From: Faecalibacillus intestinalis
GTDB taxonomy: Bacteria > Bacillota_I > Bacilli_A > Erysipelotrichales > Coprobacillaceae
Assembly (NCBI RefSeq): GCF_003024685.1
Contig: NZ_PYLQ01000023.1
Span: 325-43,671, forward strand
DNA: 43,347 bases
Direction of reading: 5' to 3'
The position numbers and the translations under genes are program-made. Shown piece after piece: positions 1 to 8,405 of this stretch. Each line of letters begins with the position of its first letter. The first letter of the stretch is position 1. The notes beneath the pieces are model-generated. The model saw nothing but the letters and a program-made list of their open reading frames with translations, had not been told where the DNA came from and did not search any database.

Positions 1-1
1 T

Positions 2-49
2 GATTGGTATGATGTTTATGGAGAAGGTAAAGGAATTTGTGATTTATAA
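2..49 (+). CDS. 3' end of an unidentified gene (partial)
   Basis: Fifteen codons of an open frame run in from the window edge and stop at TAA 47-49; the peptide ends GEGKGICDL. A strong terminator follows immediately, which supports a real gene end. Too little is present to name a product. Confidence 0.5.
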   Translation, partial: DWYDVYGEGKGICDL

Positions 50-52
50 GAG

Positions 53-84
53 AAAACTGTAGTTCGTGAGGACTACAGTTTTTG
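53..84 (+). terminator. Intrinsic terminator after the partial upstream gene
   Basis: Perfect 10-bp stem (53-62 with 73-82), loop of ten bases, then a short T run. Confidence 0.8.
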
Positions 85-149
85 GACTATCTGTCTAATG
101 AAATAACAAAAATGAGATGTTAAAATAACCCTGGAAAGGGGTTGTTAAA

Positions 150-491
150 GTGAGTTGTCATCGTATTGGTCTAGGAATGAATTCAGTTGTTGAAAAATCA
201 ATTGAAATGTTTGAAAATGAAGAAATAAGCTTAAATGCTTGTAAGAAAATTATTGTTGCCTGTAGAAATGGTGTTTATTGGTGTGATGGGAATGAAGATG
301 AAGCTATTGCCTGTATTATTGATTGTTATTGTGGCAATTGTTTAAGAAAGATTCATCAAGAGCATCGGATTCGTGTTGATAGAAATCGGTATGATGTTGT
401 GACTCATTATTTATGTGAGGATTGTTATCAACATCTTGTTTATGAAGAAAGCATATTAAAAAAGCACGTATATGTTGAAAAAAAGGCATAA
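150..491 (+). CDS. Small Cys-rich hypothetical protein
   Basis: I do not recognise this 113-residue protein. A GTG start at 150 is chosen because GGAAAGGGG lies at a suitable distance just upstream; ATG at 177 is an in-frame alternative without a comparable ribosome binding site. The middle and C-terminal parts carry the cysteine pairs CYCGNC and CEDC about 30 residues apart, arranged like a four-Cys zinc-binding knuckle; further cysteines lie at CKK, ACR and YWC. There is no signal peptide or membrane segment, so it is probably a small cytosolic metal-binding protein. It is bounded by terminators on both sides and appears monocistronic. Function unknown. Confidence 0.7.
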   Translation: MSCHRIGLGMNSVVEKSIEMFENEEISLNACKKIIVACRNGVYWCDGNEDEAIACIIDCYCGNCLRKIHQEHRIRVDRNRYDVVTHYLCEDCYQHLVYEESILKKHVYVEKKA

Positions 492-493
492 TA

Positions 494-518
494 AAAAAGT
501 CAGATTTTCTGACTTTTT
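494..518. terminator. Bidirectional terminator between the Cys-rich gene and map
   Basis: An 11-bp perfect stem with a 3-nt loop, flanked by A and T runs, serves the rightward gene and the leftward map gene; it overlaps the map stop codon. Confidence 0.85.
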
Positions 519-1374
519 ATTTTGAAATAATTTCCACACCATCTTCTGTAACAAGGAAAGTATGTTCCCATTGAGCAGAAAGTTTTCCATCATCTGTATA
601 AACTGTCCAATCATCATTATAATTTAAGTGAACATGTCTTGTTCCTTGATTAAGCATTGGTTCAATTGTAAAAACCATTCCTGGAACAATCAAAACAGTA
701 TCTTCTTTTGTTTTAAAATGGAAAACATAAGGATCTTCATGCATGGTCATTCCAATACCATGACCACAGAATTCTTCAACGACGCTATAGCCATTAATAT
801 GTGCATATCTTTGAATTGCTTTACCGATATCTCCAATATGACTTTTCCATGGCTTGATAGCTTTCATCCCTTCATACATCGCTTCTTTTGTGATTTTAAC
901 AAGTTTTTTAGCTTCATCTGAAACGTTTCCCATCATGAACATACGTGAAGCATCAGCATAGTAACCATTTAATTCACTTGTAGCGTCAACGTTAATAATA
1001 TCCCCATCTTTTAAAATAACATCAGAAGAAGGAATTCCATGACAAACGACATCATTAATAGATGTACAAATACTTTTAGGATAGCCTTCATAATTTAAAT
1101 CAGCAGAATGTGCATTGTGTTCCTTTAAATATTCTCTTGTAAGTACATCGATATCTTCAGTCGACATACCAATTTTTATATTCTTTTCGATATGATCTAA
1201 TAACCCATTATTTACAACAGCTGCTTTTTTGATTCCTTCAATTTGTTGTTGATTTTTAATCATTGATCTAGGAGGTGTCATCACTCCTCTTTTTTTGTAA
1301 TAATTAATTTTTTTGTCAAATTCGCGGTGACAAACTTCATAGTCCAAGCCACTTCCGCACCAACATTTATTCAT
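517..1374 (-). CDS. map: Methionine aminopeptidase type I with N-terminal SEC-C zinc motif
   Basis: Removes the initiator methionine from nascent proteins in the cytosol. The 285-residue protein has a SEC-C-like N-terminus (MNKCWCGSGLDYEVCH; Cys4, Cys6, Cys15, His16) followed by the pita-bread M24A domain from about residue 37. By alignment to the E. coli enzyme, the dinuclear metal ligands are Asp130, Asp141, His205 (CGHGIG), Glu238 (FTIEPM) and Glu270 (QWEH), with substrate-binding His112. All are present, so it should be active. The SEC-C extension is known in a subset of Firmicute and other bacterial MetAPs and may assist ribosome or zinc interactions. The start at 1374 has an AGAGGTAG ribosome binding site. 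Not in an operon here. Confidence 0.97.
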   Translation of the reverse strand: MNKCWCGSGLDYEVCHREFDKKINYYKKRGVMTPPRSMIKNQQQIEGIKKAAVVNNGLLDHIEKNIKIGMSTEDIDVLTREYLKEHNAHSADLNYEGYPKSICTSINDVVCHGIPSSDVILKDGDIINVDATSELNGYYADASRMFMMGNVSDEAKKLVKITKEAMYEGMKAIKPWKSHIGDIGKAIQRYAHINGYSVVEEFCGHGIGMTMHEDPYVFHFKTKEDTVLIVPGMVFTIEPMLNQGTRHVHLNYNDDWTVYTDDGKLSAQWEHTFLVTEDGVEIISK

Positions 1375-1462
1375 TTGTTCTACCTCTTTTCGTATCTATT
1401 TTAAACATCTCGTTTTATAATGTAAAGAAAGATGATAATATGATTTTAATGGAGATGATAAA

Positions 1463-2014
1463 ATGGAAATTTTAGATATATGCGATGAATTAGGAAATCC
1501 AACAGGAAAGACAGTAGAAAGAGAAATCGCACATCAACAAGGTATCTTACATCGTACAGCTCATGTTTGGATCTTAAGAAAAAAAGAAAATAAAATACAA
1601 ATATTATTACAAAAAAGAAGTGAACAAAAAGATTCGTTTCCTGGCTGTTATGATATTTCAAGTGCAGGACATATTCCTGCAGGGGATAACTATGGTCAAT
1701 CGGCGGTAAGAGAGTTGAAAGAGGAATTAGGAATTGTTGTAAGGGAAAGTGAATTGATTGATTGTGGAAATCGTAGATTTCATTTTGAAGAAATTTTTCA
1801 TGGTCGTTTATTTAAAGATAATCAAGTAAGTAAAATATTTGTTTTATGGAAAGATTTAGAAGAAAAAGATTTTGTTTTTGTTGATCATGAAGTAAGTGAA
1901 GTTAAATGGTTGGATTTTGAAAAATGTTATCAAGATGTTAAAGAAAATAAAATAAATCATTGTATTTATATTGAAGAACTAGATATAGTAAAAAAATATC
2001 TTCGTGTTCAATAA
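1463..2014 (+). CDS. Nudix hydrolase, IDI-like/YfcD family
   Basis: This 183-residue protein hydrolyses a nucleoside-diphosphate-linked substrate or related pyrophosphate; the exact substrate cannot be read from sequence. It opens with MEILDICDELGNPTG, typical of the YfcD branch that resembles isopentenyl-diphosphate isomerase. The Nudix box runs from GHIPAGD to RELKEELGI; the first acidic position is Asp instead of the usual Glu, while the catalytic REx2EE core is intact. An alternative label of isopentenyl-diphosphate isomerase type 1 is less likely, because the catalytic Cys region of that enzyme is not evident. Ribosome binding site GGAGATG precedes the ATG. Transcribed divergently from map. 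Confidence 0.88.
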   Translation: MEILDICDELGNPTGKTVEREIAHQQGILHRTAHVWILRKKENKIQILLQKRSEQKDSFPGCYDISSAGHIPAGDNYGQSAVRELKEELGIVVRESELIDCGNRRFHFEEIFHGRLFKDNQVSKIFVLWKDLEEKDFVFVDHEVSEVKWLDFEKCYQDVKENKINHCIYIEELDIVKKYLRVQ

Positions 2015-2096
2015 TGATCCTTTTTAAGTCTATATAAATTCCTTCTAAGGCGTTTTTTGGAAAAAACATAAAGAATATAAAAATAAAAAAAGATGC

Positions 2097-2122
2097 GGGG
2101 GGGGGGTAAAATATGCTATAAT
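2097..2122 (+). promoter_or_regulatory. Extended -10 promoter with an upstream G10 tract, serving the LytTR regulator gene
   Basis: A run of ten G residues (2097-2106) lies ten bases upstream of TATAAT (2117-2122). TG one base before the hexamer makes it an extended -10. The G run occupies the spacer and -35 zone; no good -35 hexamer is seen. A mononucleotide G run of this length stands out in such AT-rich DNA, and length change by slippage would shift upstream contacts relative to the -10. Confidence 0.65.
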
Positions 2123-2161
2123 TTATAGTGAATAAAATATGTGTAGTAAGGGTGTGTGAAT

Positions 2162-2875
2162 ATGTATTTTACGATTATGGATGATGATCGAGCGTTTGGC
2201 GAAACTTTAAAAAATAAATTAGAAAGTGAATACCATGCTGTTGTAGATGTTTATCATGGAATGATTGATCTAGATCAGATAAAACATGTACCCGATATTT
2301 TATTTTTAGATGTGATATTTGAAAATGGGACAGGTGTGGATTATGCGAAAAAGTACAAAGAAAAGTTTGATTCACAAATTGTTTTTGTTTCAAGTAAAAG
2401 TAGTTTGATTTTTAAAACCCAAGGATTAAAGGCGTTATGCTTTATTAGAAAGAGTCATCTTGATAATGACTTTAAAGTCTTTAAACAACTTTACGATGAA
2501 GAATGTAAAAATGAAATGAAATTGATTTTTGAACTGAATAAGGGAATGAATAAAAATCAAATGGCATATATAACATTAATGAGTGATGATATTATCTATG
2601 CAGAATGTTATGCTCATGAATTGATTATCCATACATATGAACATGAATATGCTGTTAAAATGACTTTGAAGAAATTTATGGAACAAGTAAAACAAGCACA
2701 TTGTTTTATTCAAATACATAGAAGTTATGCAATTAATATGAAATATATTTATCGTATAGATAAAAATCATATTAATATGGTTAATGAAGAAAGTAAAAAT
2801 GAATTAGAAATTGGTAGAAAATATAAAAAAGAAGTTAATGAGGCCTTTAGAAACTACTTGATGGATAAATTTTAG
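2162..2875 (+). CDS. LytTR-family response regulator (orphan)
   Basis: Two-domain transcription regulator, 237 residues from ATG 2162. This ATG is preferred over GTG at 2156 because the AAGGGTG ribosome binding site is correctly spaced only for it. The N-terminal receiver domain has the acidic pocket (MDDD near the start), the phospho-acceptor Asp in LFLDVIFENG, a Ser switch position (VSSKSS) and the conserved Lys in FIRKSH. The C-terminal LytTR DNA-binding domain shows the signature around IQIHRSYAINMKYIYRI. LytTR regulators usually control virulence, bacteriocin, cell-wall or competence genes and pair with a HPK10-type histidine kinase; no kinase is adjacent here. The next gene is a cell-wall amidase separated by a terminator. 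Its promoter contains a G10 tract, so expression may be phase variable. Confidence 0.92.
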   Translation: MYFTIMDDDRAFGETLKNKLESEYHAVVDVYHGMIDLDQIKHVPDILFLDVIFENGTGVDYAKKYKEKFDSQIVFVSSKSSLIFKTQGLKALCFIRKSHLDNDFKVFKQLYDEECKNEMKLIFELNKGMNKNQMAYITLMSDDIIYAECYAHELIIHTYEHEYAVKMTLKKFMEQVKQAHCFIQIHRSYAINMKYIYRIDKNHINMVNEESKNELEIGRKYKKEVNEAFRNYLMDKF

Positions 2876-2905
2876 ATATCATGAAAAATCATGATATCTT
2901 TTTTT
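2874..2905 (+). terminator. Intrinsic terminator of the LytTR regulator gene
   Basis: Perfect 11-bp stem around AGATATCATGA with a short A-rich loop, followed by an eight-T tract; it begins at the stop codon. Confidence 0.9.
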
Positions 2906-2930
2906 TGACATATAATACAACGGTGATGTT

Positions 2931-3620
2931 ATGAAAAGAATTTTTCTTATAATGATTGCTTTTGGTGTATGTTTCTTTGAGATTCCTGTAGATGCTTATG
3001 AAAAATCTTTAAAAAATGTAAAAGTGGTGATTGATGCAGGACATGGTGGTTTTGATAATGGAGCTATTGAATATGGTTATTATGAAGATAATATTAATTT
3101 AGAAATTGCTTTGAAAATGAAAGATGAATTAGAAAAAAGTGGAGCTAAAGTCTATTTAACAAGAGATGGTGATTATGATATGACGAAAAGAAATCATCAT
3201 TATTCTAAACAAGATGATATGTATTTAAGAGTCAAGAAGATAGATAGCTATAAATGTGATTATTTATTAAGTATTCACCAAAATGCTTCTGGTAATAGAA
3301 GTGCATGGGGTTCACAAGTTTTTTATTATTATAGAAGCAAACAAGGAAAAGCATTAGCTTTTGATATTGATCAAAGTTTAAAACAGTTAACAAATAGCAG
3401 AAAACCAATTAGTGGATGTGGTTTTAGGGTTTTAAGAGCTACTAAGACATTAGGAGTTCTAATTGAGTGTGGTTTTTTATCAAATTATAATGAATGTGGG
3501 CAACTAAGAAGCAAAAATTATCAAAAAAAACTATGTCAAAAGGTAAAAGAAGGGCTCATTAAATATCATTTAAGAATAATGACTCAAAAAAAGAAAAAAA
3601 CAGCAAAAATTTTACAATAA
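2931..3620 (+). CDS. N-acetylmuramoyl-L-alanine amidase (Amidase_3, CwlD-like), secreted
   Basis: Zinc amidase that cleaves the MurNAc-L-Ala bond of peptidoglycan outside the membrane. Residues 1-22 form a hydrophobic signal sequence or anchor (KRIFLIMIAFGVCFFEIPV). The catalytic domain follows directly: zinc ligands His38 (DAGHGG), Glu52 (YYEDN) and His116 (SIHQNAS), and catalytic Glu179 (LIECGFLSN). The 229-residue length and lack of repeats or cell-wall-binding modules match CwlD, which makes muramic-delta-lactam in spore cortex, rather than a vegetative autolysin. The highly basic C-terminus (QKKKKTAK) is unusual and may contact wall polymers. Whether this organism sporulates cannot be told from this window. 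Its start has a GGTGATGTT ribosome binding region. Confidence 0.92.
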   Translation: MKRIFLIMIAFGVCFFEIPVDAYEKSLKNVKVVIDAGHGGFDNGAIEYGYYEDNINLEIALKMKDELEKSGAKVYLTRDGDYDMTKRNHHYSKQDDMYLRVKKIDSYKCDYLLSIHQNASGNRSAWGSQVFYYYRSKQGKALAFDIDQSLKQLTNSRKPISGCGFRVLRATKTLGVLIECGFLSNYNECGQLRSKNYQKKLCQKVKEGLIKYHLRIMTQKKKKTAKILQ

Positions 3621-3627
3621 AAAAAGC

Positions 3628-3644
3628 GTTGATTTTATCAATGT
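3628..3644. repeat. 17-bp element upstream of tRNA cluster 1 (inverted copy at 42703-42719)
   Basis: The 17-mer GTTGATTTTATCAATGT lies 45 bp upstream of the tRNA -35 box. Its exact reverse complement occurs 48 bp upstream of the -35 box of tRNA cluster 3. The core TTGAT-ATCAA is itself palindromic, so it could also be a hairpin ending the amidase transcript. Confidence 0.5.
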
Positions 3645-3689
3645 ATTTTTATTTTTTTAAAAAAATGTAAAAAAATACACGAAAAACTG

Positions 3690-3727
3690 TTGACGTATTC
3701 TTATATGCATGGTATATTATATGGGCA
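3690..3727 (+). promoter_or_regulatory. Promoter of tRNA cluster 1
   Basis: TTGACG (3690-3695), 17-bp spacer, TATATT (3713-3718), then TGGGCA three bases downstream. An A/T-rich upstream stretch resembles an UP element. The same architecture precedes the other two tRNA clusters. Confidence 0.85.
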
Positions 3728-3737
3728 GTTGATTGAT

Positions 3738-3814
<77 letters not shown>

Positions 3815-3839
3815 TTAATTAATTGTTTTATATAGATGT

Positions 3840-3916
<77 letters not shown>

Positions 3917-3956
3917 TTTTAACAAATGAAATGGTGGAAAAAATAAATATTAAATT

Positions 3957-4032
3957 GGGGCCATAGCTCAGCTGGGAGAGCACCTGCCTTGCACGCAGGG
4001 GGTCAGCGGTTCGATCCCGCTTGGCTCCACCA
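3957..4032 (+). tRNA. tRNA-Ala(TGC)
   Basis: 76 nt, acceptor GGGGCCA/TGGCTCC (one G-T pair), anticodon TGC at 3990-3992, encoded CCA. The Ile-Ala order mirrors the usual 16S-23S spacer pair, but no rRNA is present here. Confidence 0.97.
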
Positions 4033-4043
4033 ATAAATAAACT

Positions 4044-4064
4044 AACTGCTTCGGCAGTTTTTTT
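4044..4064 (+). terminator. Intrinsic terminator of tRNA cluster 1
   Basis: Short GC-rich stem AACTGC/GCAGTT closed by a TTCG tetraloop and followed by seven T. Confidence 0.9.
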
Positions 4065-4065
4065 G

Positions 4066-4093
4066 TTGTAAAAAAATAAATATACTCTATAAT
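4066..4093 (+). promoter_or_regulatory. Possible promoter of the PTS IIC gene
   Basis: TTGTAA, 16-bp spacer, TATAAT (4088-4093). The predicted leader to the AGGGGG ribosome binding site is only about a dozen bases, so this call is tentative. Confidence 0.4.
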
Positions 4094-4112
4094 CCAATTG
4101 AGGGGGTAAAAT

Positions 4113-5117
4113 ATGGCACAAAGTAGAGGAAAAGGAAATTATGTAATCAATACTTTTAATGGAATGGCTTATGGCTTTTTTGCAAGTTTGATTATTGGAA
4201 CAATATTAAAACAATTAGGAACATTAGTTCATGTTGAACAACTTGTAGCCTGGGGGACAGTAGCAGGTTATTTAATGGGACCGGCTATTGGAATTGGTAT
4301 GGGCTATGCAATTGATGCAAAAGGACTTAATTTGATTTCTGCGGTTATTGCAGGAGCAATAGGAGCTGGAACGTTTAATAATGGTGTTCAAGCGGGTAAT
4401 CCAATTTCAGCTTATGTAGCAGTTTTAGCGGCTATTGAGGTAACAAGACTTATTCAAGGGAAAACACCGATTGATATTTTACTTGTTCCTTTTGTTTCTA
4501 TCTGTATAGCAGGTTTGGTAACACAATTTGTAGGACCTTATCTTACACAAATGATTACTTGGATTGGAAGTGTTATTAATGATGGGGTTTCTTTACAACC
4601 TTTATTTATGTCAATTGTTGTAGGGGTGTTAATGGGAATGGCATTAACGGCACCGATTTCTTCAGCTGCTATTGGTATTATGTTAGGACTTGATGGTTTA
4701 GCGGCAGGGGCAGCACTTGCAGGGTGTTGCGCACAAATGATTGGTTTTGCGATGATGTCTATTGAAGACAATGATATTGGTGATGTTATTGCTATTGGAA
4801 TTGGAACAAGTATGTTACAGTTTAAAAATATTATTAGAAGACCGGTTATTTGGTTACCTACAATTTTAACAACGATTATTACAGCACCTATTTCAACGGT
4901 CTTACTTCATATTCGTTGCAGTGCAATTGGCTCAGGAATGGGAACAGCAGGACTTGTAGGCTTATTGGATGCGATTCAAGTAATGGGAAATCAGTATTGG
5001 ATACCACTTATTTTGATAGATGTGATTGCTCCAGCAATTTTAACATTTAGTTTTTACAAAGCTTTTAGAAAATTGAATTACATAAGAAAAGGAGATTTAA
5101 AGATTGAACGTCTTTGA
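4113..5117 (+). CDS. PTS-EIIC-like integral membrane permease (PTS_EIIC_2 family)
   Basis: This 334-residue, very hydrophobic protein has about eight to ten glycine- and alanine-rich membrane segments over its whole length and resembles the PF13303-type sugar-PTS IIC family. It would form the translocation channel for a sugar or related compound. No IIA or IIB gene is adjacent, so it must borrow phosphoryl-transfer partners encoded elsewhere or work without phosphorylation, and the substrate cannot be read. A strong GAGGGGG ribosome binding site precedes ATG 4113. The gene is monocistronic, and its 3' end lies inside the terminator shared with the convergent helicase gene. Confidence 0.8.
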   Translation: MAQSRGKGNYVINTFNGMAYGFFASLIIGTILKQLGTLVHVEQLVAWGTVAGYLMGPAIGIGMGYAIDAKGLNLISAVIAGAIGAGTFNNGVQAGNPISAYVAVLAAIEVTRLIQGKTPIDILLVPFVSICIAGLVTQFVGPYLTQMITWIGSVINDGVSLQPLFMSIVVGVLMGMALTAPISSAAIGIMLGLDGLAAGAALAGCCAQMIGFAMMSIEDNDIGDVIAIGIGTSMLQFKNIIRRPVIWLPTILTTIITAPISTVLLHIRCSAIGSGMGTAGLVGLLDAIQVMGNQYWIPLILIDVIAPAILTFSFYKAFRKLNYIRKGDLKIERL

Positions 5118-5126
5118 TCTCCTTTT
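5087..5126. terminator. Bidirectional terminator between the PTS gene and the SNF2 helicase gene
   Basis: Arms AAAAGGAGAT (5087-5096) and ATCTCCTTTT (5117-5126) with an inner AAAGA/TCTTT pairing; T runs occur on both strands. It overlaps the end of the PTS coding sequence. Confidence 0.85.
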
Positions 5127-5129
5127 TCT

Positions 5130-8100
5130 TTATTTAAATAAATCAATAATATCTGCAGTAGACATTTGGGTAATAGAACCATTATTGTTTTCGATAAACA
5201 TATTCGATAAATCTTGTTTTTGTTCTTGAAGTTTTTGGATTTTTTCTTCAATTGAATTTTTCATAATCAATTTATAAACTTGAACATTATTTGTTTGTCC
5301 AATACGATAAGCTCTATCTGTTGCTTGATTTTGTGCAGACATATTCCACCATGGATCATAGTGAATAACGGTAGAAGCACTTGTTAAGTTAAGACCAGTA
5401 CCACCTGCTTTTAAACTGATTAAAAAGACAGTTGTTTGATCGTTTTGGAAGGCATTAACAAGTTGATGCCTTTTGATTTTTGTTGTTGAACCAGTTAAAA
5501 CATAATAAGAAATATCTTTTTTACGTAATTCAGCTTCGATTAAATCTAATGATTTAGTAAAAGAAGAGAATAGTAAGACTTTTTGATTATTTTCTTTTGC
5601 TGTTTCAATAATATCCATACAAGCTTTAAGTTTAGAACTTGGTTCAATAATATCTTTATATAAAATACGTTGATCACAACATAATTGACGAAGCCTTGTC
5701 ATCATTGCAAGAATTTGGATCTTATCGATATGATTTACCTGAATAGCACTTTGTAATTCACTATTAATTGTTGATAAGTTAGCAAGATATACTTTTTCTT
5801 CCTCTGGTGTAAAAGGAATAATGACATTGTTTTCAATCTTGTCTGGTAATTCTGTTAAAACCTCTTTCTTTGTTCTCCTTAAAATAAATGGTTCAACTAA
5901 TTGCTTAAGTTTTGCTTGTTTTTGTTGGTCTTCATTTTTTATGATTGGTATTTCGTAAGTTTCTTTGAAATGATGATAATTATATAAATATTGAGGCATC
6001 AAGAAATCAAAGATTGACCATAATTCTGCTAAACTATTTTCAATTGGAGTACCTGTTAAAGCAAAACGATATTTACCATTAATTAATTTAACAGTTTGAG
6101 CATTCTTTGTACTTTGATTTTTGATATATTGAGCTTCATCTAAAATAAAATAATAGAATTGATAATCTTTATATAATTCATAATCTCTACGAATATAATC
6201 ATATGAAGTAATAACAACATCATATTCTGGAATGCTTTCAATTAATTTCTTTCTTTGAGCAATATTTCCAGTAATACAAACTGTTTTTAATTTCTTTGAG
6301 AATTTTTTGATTTCATCTTGCCAGTTATAAATCAAGGTTGCAGGAGCAACAACGAGACTGACATGATTTTCACCGATACCATCTTCAATCAATGTCATGA
6401 CTTGTAATGTTTTACCAAGCCCCATATCATCAGCTAAGATACCACCGAAGCCATATTCTGACATTGTTTTTAACCATTTAAATCCTTGAACTTGATAGTC
6501 TCTTAAAATCTTAGAATAATTTTGTGGAACTTGAATATCTTCAGGATCTTTTTCTTCAATATGAGAAATCAAGTCTTGGAAATGTTGATCTCTGTTGAAA
6601 TGTAATGATGAACTGTTCATAAAGTTTTCTAAATAAAGTGAATGATATTTATCAACTTCAACTTCACCATCTTTTAAATCGTTATATTCAATATTTAAAT
6701 CATTAAATAATAAATCTAAATCTTTGATACTATCATCATCTAAATTAATAAATTCCCCATTTTTTAAACGATGATAATTCTTTTTGTGTTGAAAAGCATA
6801 TAAAATATCTTTAATTTCTTCTTTATCAACGTTGATACTATTAATATCGATTTTTAATAAATCATTTTGTAAACGAACACCGATATTTAATTTCATATTT
6901 TTAGGTTTATTCATTTGTTTGATTTCTTCACTAATATAAATTTCACAATCATTATTAAGTGAAGGTAAAACACGAGTAATGAAATCATAAATATCTTCTT
7001 CATTATAAAGATAATACATTTGTGTGATTTCATCATATTCTAGGTATTTTTGTAGTGTTTGAATAACACCATCTAATTTTAATGGAAGTACTAGATCTTT
7101 AGGGTTTTCTAAGATTGTATTTCCTTGATCATCTCGATAATCTAATGTAACAGATAATTCGTTGTTGTTATTTAAATCGACATAAATTAATAAAGAAATA
7201 TCCATAGGTAGATATTCATCAATATCATCTCCTGTAAATTCGACATAAGGAACAACAGAATCAATGATATATTTAGAAAAATGTGGTAATTCGTTATTTG
7301 GAATTGTAAGTGAATTGTTTTCTAAATGTGTAAGTAAAGGTCTTAGCGCATCACTACATTCTTTTGAATATCTATTAAGGGTATAGTGATCGAAATAATA
7401 GATATATTGATGACCGATGATAGTAATACCATCAGGTTCTTTGTATTTGATTGTTGTATAATCTTCATCTTTTTGGATTTCTAAAATGAAGTTTTGTAAA
7501 TCGATTGTTGTAAAGTTAATGTTGATATCTAAATTATCATAATGTGTTAGAAAAAAATCATCAATATTATCTGATGTGATTCTAATACTACGATCATCAT
7601 CTTTTAAATGAAAATATTCTTTAATAAAACGAATTTGTTTTAATGAAGAACTATCAAAGGCTTTAGAGTTATGATCGGTAACTAAAGCATTTCCATATTC
7701 AACAATTTCGTTTGCTTTTACATTTTGAATAAAAGTATTTAAGTTTTTAATTGTATAACTTCTATCGCTAGCAATCTTATAAGATAAACTTAATCGATTA
7801 AATGTACTTTTTACTTGTGGTATTAAATGAATGTGTTGATTAAGTTGTAATTGATGTAAACGATGTTGATTTTTATATTGTTCAATTAATGAAAAAGTTA
7901 AATTAGCTTGTTCTTTTAAATGTGCGGCTTCTTTTTTTGCTTGAAGTGCTTGTAATTGATCAGCGTAATTTCCTTTTTGATTGAAAGAATAAGGTAAATC
8001 ACTTGCTTCAAGACCGTAAAATTTTAATAAAATAGCACCTATATGTCCACATGCCAGTTCATTAGGCTTACAGTGATTACAATCACAGTTAAATTCGAGG

Positions 8101-8297
8101 ATATGTCCTCCTGTATCAACTTGAATTGTAGCGGTATCAATTTTACCATTAACATTAGTACTTCCTACGATTTGGTAAATTTGACCATCTTTAATAACAG
8201 ACATGTTAGATATTGTATTATGTTGAAATAAGTTATGAGCTACTTTCCAATTGGGCTCATTAAAATACTTATTAATTTCATCATCTTTAATATACAT
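5130..8297 (-). CDS. SWIM zinc finger plus SNF2-family ATPase/helicase
   Basis: Large (1055 aa) cytosolic DNA/RNA translocase. An N-terminal SWIM-type CxC...CxH zinc motif (Cys71, Cys73, Cys83, His85) is followed by a long middle region of about 500 residues. The SNF2 core occupies roughly residues 600-1050: Walker A LADDMGLGKTLQ, Walker B DEAQ, motif III LTGTPIEN, and motif VI QATDRAYRIGQ. All helicase motifs look intact. Firmicute relatives are annotated as SNF2 or RapA-like helicases; a role in freeing stalled RNA polymerase or remodelling nucleoprotein is family knowledge, not seen here. The gene stands alone with its own promoter region at about 8300-8350. A defence role is possible but nothing in the neighbourhood supports it. 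Confidence 0.93.
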   Translation of the reverse strand: MYIKDDEINKYFNEPNWKVAHNLFQHNTISNMSVIKDGQIYQIVGSTNVNGKIDTATIQVDTGGHILEFNCDCNHCKPNELACGHIGAILLKFYGLEASDLPYSFNQKGNYADQLQALQAKKEAAHLKEQANLTFSLIEQYKNQHRLHQLQLNQHIHLIPQVKSTFNRLSLSYKIASDRSYTIKNLNTFIQNVKANEIVEYGNALVTDHNSKAFDSSSLKQIRFIKEYFHLKDDDRSIRITSDNIDDFFLTHYDNLDININFTTIDLQNFILEIQKDEDYTTIKYKEPDGITIIGHQYIYYFDHYTLNRYSKECSDALRPLLTHLENNSLTIPNNELPHFSKYIIDSVVPYVEFTGDDIDEYLPMDISLLIYVDLNNNNELSVTLDYRDDQGNTILENPKDLVLPLKLDGVIQTLQKYLEYDEITQMYYLYNEEDIYDFITRVLPSLNNDCEIYISEEIKQMNKPKNMKLNIGVRLQNDLLKIDINSINVDKEEIKDILYAFQHKKNYHRLKNGEFINLDDDSIKDLDLLFNDLNIEYNDLKDGEVEVDKYHSLYLENFMNSSSLHFNRDQHFQDLISHIEEKDPEDIQVPQNYSKILRDYQVQGFKWLKTMSEYGFGGILADDMGLGKTLQVMTLIEDGIGENHVSLVVAPATLIYNWQDEIKKFSKKLKTVCITGNIAQRKKLIESIPEYDVVITSYDYIRRDYELYKDYQFYYFILDEAQYIKNQSTKNAQTVKLINGKYRFALTGTPIENSLAELWSIFDFLMPQYLYNYHHFKETYEIPIIKNEDQQKQAKLKQLVEPFILRRTKKEVLTELPDKIENNVIIPFTPEEEKVYLANLSTINSELQSAIQVNHIDKIQILAMMTRLRQLCCDQRILYKDIIEPSSKLKACMDIIETAKENNQKVLLFSSFTKSLDLIEAELRKKDISYYVLTGSTTKIKRHQLVNAFQNDQTTVFLISLKAGGTGLNLTSASTVIHYDPWWNMSAQNQATDRAYRIGQTNNVQVYKLIMKNSIEEKIQKLQEQKQDLSNMFIENNNGSITQMSTADIIDLFK

Positions 8298-8379
8298 AAG
8301 TAGTCCCTCCCATTTAGCTATTATAACATTATTTTTCTAAAATGATGAGATAGAGATATGCATTTTTTTGTTTTTTTAA

Positions 8380-8405
8380 AAATAGGATTGTTTCCAATCC
8401 TATTT
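8380..8405 (-). terminator. Terminator of the dipeptidase/DegV transcript
   Basis: 11-bp stem AAATAGGATTG with a TTTC loop; on the minus strand it is followed by a T run. It overlaps the last codons of the dipeptidase gene. Confidence 0.85.

Noticed and set aside
628-921. 97-codon ORF antisense to map
   Set aside because: No ribosome binding site and it lies wholly within a gene with intact catalytic residues.
2052-2067. Terminator of the Nudix gene at GTTTTTTGGAAAAAAC
   Set aside because: The stem is almost all A-T with a 2-base loop and no T tract, so it is too weak to call.
5130-8297. SNF2 helicase as part of a phage-defence island
   Set aside because: Neighbours are a permease and a dipeptidase; no nuclease, methylase or other defence gene is adjacent.
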